Assembly (NCBI GenBank): GCA_016802295.1
Contig: JAESIW010000071.1
Location: forward strand, 644,507 to 708,506
Length of the DNA stretch: 64,000 bases
Origin: Brachionus rotundiformis
Taxonomy: Eukaryota; Rotifera; Eurotatoria; Ploima; Brachionidae
Direction: 5' to 3'
The notes under the pieces were generated by a model. That model saw only the letters and a program-made list of their open reading frames with translations. It did no database searches and was not told the origin of the DNA. A program made the position numbers and the translations under genes. Of this stretch, positions 60,629-64,000 are shown in pieces (within the stretch, counting starts at the first letter, position 1; every line of letters starts with the position of its first letter).

Positions 60629-61170
60629 TTATAAAGAAGTATTATATTTACTTTCTAAAATTTTCTCTGCTTCTATTTGAAAAACAAATTTTCTAATTCT
60701 TTGATCTGCTTCAAAATTACTAATCAGTATTATTGGACATTTAATGATTATGTTCTTCATTTTCGCAGAATATTTTGGCTTTATATTCAAAATTTCTCTC
60801 GATAAAATTCTCTTTATATTTTCTGTAAAATTTATTTTGATAGCATCATAAATAATTAAATTGTATAATTTTGAATTCCATTCGGACCAACAATTAAAAT
60901 CATCTTGTACTGGGAAAAATGTTTGATTTTTCAAGTGTCCTTAAATAAACTTTATATACATAACAATACAGAGTAATTAATATTTTACCAAAGCAAGAAT
61001 TTATAAAACTACTTTTTATTACAGATTGATCGCCAAATAAATAAAGAGCTTTTCTTTCTTCAGGTAGCTGACTGATAGTCAAGTTATACCAATTAATTAC
61101 GCAATCCCTCCAGTCATTAAATTTTTTTAAAAATGTTAATTTGTAAAGAGGATAAACTAGGGTTTGGGTT
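60629..61170 (-). pseudogene. Rep-like superfamily-3 helicase fragment, 5'-truncated
   Basis: Minus strand. The frame runs from about 61170 to 60989, then a 49-nt GT..AG intron (60940-60988, phase 1), then 60939-60629. The order of motifs fits an SF3/Rep helicase domain: a lead-in 'FNDWRDCVINWYN', a Walker-A-like 'LFGDQSVIKSSFIN' in which the usual Gly before Lys is Ile, a Walker-B-like hydrophobic strand 'LYNLIIYD', and a sensor-like 'CPIILISNFE'. The frame has no Met start and hits a stop inside the telomere-like repeat at about 61172-61174, so the N-terminal nuclease part is missing. Degenerate Walker A and truncation suggest a non-functional or repurposed relic. Such Rep genes occur in CRESS-DNA viruses, plasmids and mobile elements; which one is not decidable here. 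Confidence 0.55.
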
Positions 61171-61184
61171 TAGGGTTAGGTTTT
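61159..61184 (+). repeat. telomere-like G-rich patch, degenerate
   Basis: Four imperfect units of the GGGTTT(A) type (one lacks an A, one a T), G-rich on the plus strand. Confidence 0.75.
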
Positions 61185-61308
61185 AGTAAAATCTAGGTAA
61201 ATTTATATTTTTTAAAATTAATTATTGAATAAATTTCTGTTTAATATATTTTTAGGGTCTGCAATGTTGTAGCAACAATTTTATCTGATTTCATAAAATT
61301 CTGCCTTA

Positions 61309-61440
61309 TGAAATGATAATTCTTGAATCGCTTTGTTTATATGCAGCCAACAATAATCGAGAAATAAAATTCGATGAGTTTTATTATTTGTTTAGATTAA
61401 TAACAGAAATATACCAAAAAATAAATGAGACATTAATTTA
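61309..61440 (+). CDS. short ORF or terminal exon, doubtful
   Basis: About 43 codons with a balanced composition ('MIILESLCLYAANNNREIKF', ending KINETLI). It is preceded by a TTTTTAG acceptor-like site near 61256 but a stop lies between. No family recognised. Confidence 0.2.
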
Positions 61441-61845
61441 AAGAGACTAATTTTTTTCATTTTATTTTTTTTTTATTTTTTTAATTATTATGATTTAAAA
61501 AATTTTTTTAATAAATTATTTTAAAAATAATCTTATATATAGTTTTTTGTGACTTGTATTAAAAACTTTCGACAAACCATTTTATCCTTTCTTGAAAATC
61601 AAAGTAGTTCGTTGTAGTTTATTCTTGGAAAAGAAAGACTCGAAATTGTCTGTATTATCTTATCTTAAACCCTCAACCCTATTATGTTTTTAGAAAAATA
61701 TGGATAAAAATTTTATTTTTTTTAAAAAAATTTTTTTTTAGATTTTCATTTTTTAATAATTTTGTTAATAATTAAATAACTGTATATTTGACAGCTTTTT
61801 ATTGTCGTTTCTTAGTATTTTAGATTCATTCTAACCATTTACAGA
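61441..61845. other. AT-rich spacer
   Basis: Apart from the C-rich telomere-like patch there is nothing recognisable. Confidence 0.4.
61666..61680 (-). repeat. telomere-like patch in opposite orientation
   Basis: TTAAACCCTCAACCC, C-rich on the plus strand, so inverted relative to the patch at 61159. Confidence 0.5.
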
Positions 61846-62375
61846 ATAATGCTGAATACTTGAAGCTTGGGACAATTGCTTCGATAATGAATTTTCAATT
61901 TCATTTAACAAGTACAATTTCTTAGATGAAGTTTGCGCTTCTGAATCAACTGAGGGAAAAATATAAGCCTGAATTGTGTGTTAGCCAATGGTGTTAGCCT
62001 TCGGCTGCCAATTGAGCCAGCAGGTCTTCCCCTTCTCCTGGGATCAGATATATTGTTAGAAGTACTACATAATTCAGGAGAGTTAATTAATGAATCAGCA
62101 TCATCTCCAAAGTTAAGGCCTAAATAAAAGAATTTAAAATTGATATTTATATTTGAAAAATAAAATATACTTTGTTCAATCTCTGAGCTAATGGCAGCTA
62201 TTTGCTCATAATAGGTTAGTGAAGTAGTCATCCGCTGATCAATCGTGCTGAATACTCATCATGTTCATCAGATTGTATATTTGATTCACCACCATAAGTG
62301 ACGCTGATATTCCACGACGATAATTGTCAACTTCAGCGACAATATTTTCTACAGAGGAACTAAAAACTTGTATCC
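61846..62375 (-). pseudogene. degenerate multi-exon gene with an AT-hook-like motif
   Basis: Minus strand. Coding-like pieces occur in different frames: about 62360-62262 ('VENIVAEVDNYRRGISASLM'), 62231-62172 ('MTTSLTYYEQIAAISSEIEQ'), about 62119-61985 ('LNFGDDADSLINSPELC' then 'PRRRGRPAGSIGSRR') and about 61960-61848 ('SEAQTSSKKLYLLNEIEN'). A 50-60 nt intron between the second and third is well formed. The junction of the first and second needs a frame change. GRPxGS with flanking Arg is AT-hook-like, found in chromatin proteins and transposases. It looks like a decayed gene or element; the family is unknown. Confidence 0.4.
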
Positions 62376-63362
62376 ATAATTAAATATAACTCTGAAAACA
62401 AATTTAGGGTAAGCCCTAATAAAAAAATTACTTTTAAAGCTAGCATTTAAAGTCAGTCTGCGTTTAGATCTCTGTTGAAATCTCTCAATTTCAAGATTAC
62501 TCTAATTATTAACCGTACGCAAACAAAATATTTCAATGATAAAACTATCATCATATCATTTCCAGAAAAAACATTTTCTTTTAAAACTAACAGTAAAACA
62601 GACATCGAGATATTCAAGCTAATTTAATCTCTTTTATAATCACTCCGTCGACTTCGTCGATTCTTAAAAAGATTTGTTGCGTTCCCTATATCCATCAATT
62701 CTTCAAACTTTATTGAGTAATTCGAACACCAAAAATACAGTATAAAATAAAATATACCGAAATATTAACCAGAACCAATAATTAATTTTATAATGAATGA
62801 ATCTATTATTCGAATGCTTTTTGTTTCCGTTAAAAAAGAATCATATATGTTTGCTTTCATTCGAATTGAAATTTTATCTAAATTAAGATTTCGGTTAAAG
62901 GTCAAAACATCAAAGAACGATAAGATTAATTATTTTATTGTTTTAATTATTTTGATATTTTTATTTAAAATCTTAGAATAACAAGCAAAATATGATGTGA
63001 ACATATTTTTCTTTTTTTAACTTTGAAAAATTAATAATTTGGTTATGTACAACATTTGTGCTTAAGCATACTAACCAACTCTTTGTTCAAAATGTTCAAT
63101 TTTTACAAAATTTCACGAAACCAAAAATTAAACAAATAAATTTTTTAAAATGAATTTTATTTTTATTTAGTGAAAATGAAATTTTTAAACAAAAATTTAA
63201 TGTTTAATATATTATTTAAAACGGAGGCTCTAGATGTTGTTTATCTCCGAACAAGAAAAAAATTTAAGGAAATTCAAATAATTAACCGCTTATTAAAAAA
63301 AAGGAGATTTGTAAATTGATAAGAATCTAAAATATCGCCTGCTAATAAATGTAAGAAAATAT
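62376..63362. other. intergenic, no gene seen
   Basis: AT-rich. A 62-codon Ile/Lys-rich frame on the plus strand at 62793 is not gene-like. Confidence 0.45.
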
Positions 63363-64000
63363 TTAATATTTATTATTTTCTTTAAAAAATTGAAAATTTT
63401 TCCATTTATAACAAATTTTTTCATATTTTTCGGTGCAGGCCCATGGCTTTTCCATTGTATAGTGGATTATTCTTATATCGTCTTGATTTTCATTCCAAAA
63501 TTTTTTTTGCTGTGTATAGTAAGCTAAATTTGCGTTATATTTAAAGCCAAAATCGAACCATTCTTTACCAAAAACTGCATTTAAAAATCCTTGATCTGCC
63601 ATATTTTCATCAAATTTAAAATTTGGGTCTGATTTAAGTTTAATTAAATATTGAAATGTCGTTTTATTAGGCAATAATACATGGACCCCTGCATTAAAGG
63701 TCTCTAAGATATTGCCATTAGAAATATCTTTTGTTGCTGAAAAAATAAAATTTTTTTTAATCATTAAATGACGAATGTTTAACAAAATGTCAATGTTTCC
63801 AACAACAAGAACATCTGAATCCATAAATATAATTTGTTCATATTCAGTCATATTCCATAAAACAAGTCTATTAAAAGTCTCTCTAAATCTCGGATAAGTC
63901 TTGCTCTCTTCTCTCGGAGAAATTCTTTTTATTGTACAAAATTGCCATCCCGCTTTTATTAGGATATTTTTAATTTCTTTACGAATTTGTTTGGCTTCAG
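63363..64000 (-). CDS. GT8-family glycosyltransferase (glycogenin-like), truncated by the window edge
   Basis: The frame is open from the right edge to the stop at 63363, giving at least 212 residues of the C-terminal part. It contains 'FNRLVLWNMTEYEQIIFMDS' leading into the DxD metal-binding motif DSDVLVVGNID. Then come 'FNAGVHVLLPN', 'ADQGFLNAVFG', 'KYNANLAYY' and 'IIHYTMEKPW', the classic order for glycosyltransferase family 8 (glycogenin and plant glucuronosyltransferase relatives). It would use a UDP-sugar with Mn2+. The Tyr acceptor of true glycogenins cannot be judged because the N-terminus lies outside the window. Of the GT8 members, it resembles the shorter, glycogenin-like glucuronosyltransferase group. 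Confidence 0.85.
   Translation of the reverse strand, partial: EAKQIRKEIKNILIKAGWQFCTIKRISPREESKTYPRFRETFNRLVLWNMTEYEQIIFMDSDVLVVGNIDILLNIRHLMIKKNFIFSATKDISNGNILETFNAGVHVLLPNKTTFQYLIKLKSDPNFKFDENMADQGFLNAVFGKEWFDFGFKYNANLAYYTQQKKFWNENQDDIRIIHYTMEKPWACTEKYEKICYKWKNFQFFKENNKY

Noticed and set aside
62793..62981. 62-codon plus-strand ORF
   Set aside because: Lys/Ile/Phe-rich chance frame in AT-rich DNA.
1..64000. CRISPR arrays, bacterial operons, ribosome binding sites, tRNA or rRNA genes
   Set aside because: The window is eukaryotic; no regularly spaced direct repeats and no tRNA or rRNA signatures were recognised by eye. A tRNAscan/Infernal run would be decisive.

Overview
This looks like nuclear DNA from a ciliated invertebrate animal. 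Genes are intron-rich, most introns are only about 43-110 nt with GT..AG ends, and the base composition is very AT-rich. RSPH9 (motile cilia), p22phox, a histamine H1-like receptor, Mint/X11 and trimethyllysine dioxygenase together argue for a bilaterian that is neither a nematode nor an arthropod. A monogonont rotifer such as Brachionus fits the compact introns and AT content, but that is inference. I rebuilt the multi-exon genes by hand from reading frame, splice phase and remembered family motifs; no alignment was run.

Layout. 0-0.4 kb: decayed LINE reverse-transcriptase tail. 0.4-4.3 kb: mostly non-coding. 4.3-11.9 kb (+): EPLIN/LIMA1-like LIM protein with two alternative last exons. 13.3-14.3 kb (-): unknown coiled-coil gene. 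16.2-18.5 kb (+): C2H2 zinc-finger protein. 19.1-21.1 kb (+): CYBA (p22phox) and an HSD17B12-type 3-ketoacyl-CoA reductase. 21.7-23.3 kb (-): histamine H1-like GPCR. 24.3-28.1 kb (+): CDC23/APC8 then CCDC59. 29.4-30.8 kb (-): peptide-type GPCR. 31-35.8 kb: gene desert. 35.9-36.8 kb (+): RSPH9. 36.9-39.5 kb: SLC25A45-like carrier (-) head-to-head with TMLHE (+). 42-50 kb (+): Mint/X11 (APBA), with an unknown two-exon gene nested antisense in a large intron. 51.9-54.9 kb: IDH3G (-) head-to-head with IDH3A (+). 55.6-56.1 kb (-): small secreted orphan. 56.7-62.4 kb: an accessory block with telomere-like (TTTAGGG) patches, four intronless tightly packed minus-strand ORFs forming a duplicated zinc-finger/partner module, a decayed Rep-like SF3 helicase fragment and a degenerate AT-hook gene. 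63.4-64.0 kb (-): GT8 glycosyltransferase cut by the window edge.

Two head-to-head pairs join functionally linked genes: IDH3 alpha with gamma (one enzyme), and trimethyllysine dioxygenase with a carrier of the SLC25A45/47/48 group (mitochondrial carnitine synthesis). The 57-61 kb block is the best candidate for something undescribed. Two otherwise conserved genes (H1-like receptor, SLC25 carrier) carry single-base homopolymer discrepancies, which suggests residual assembly error.
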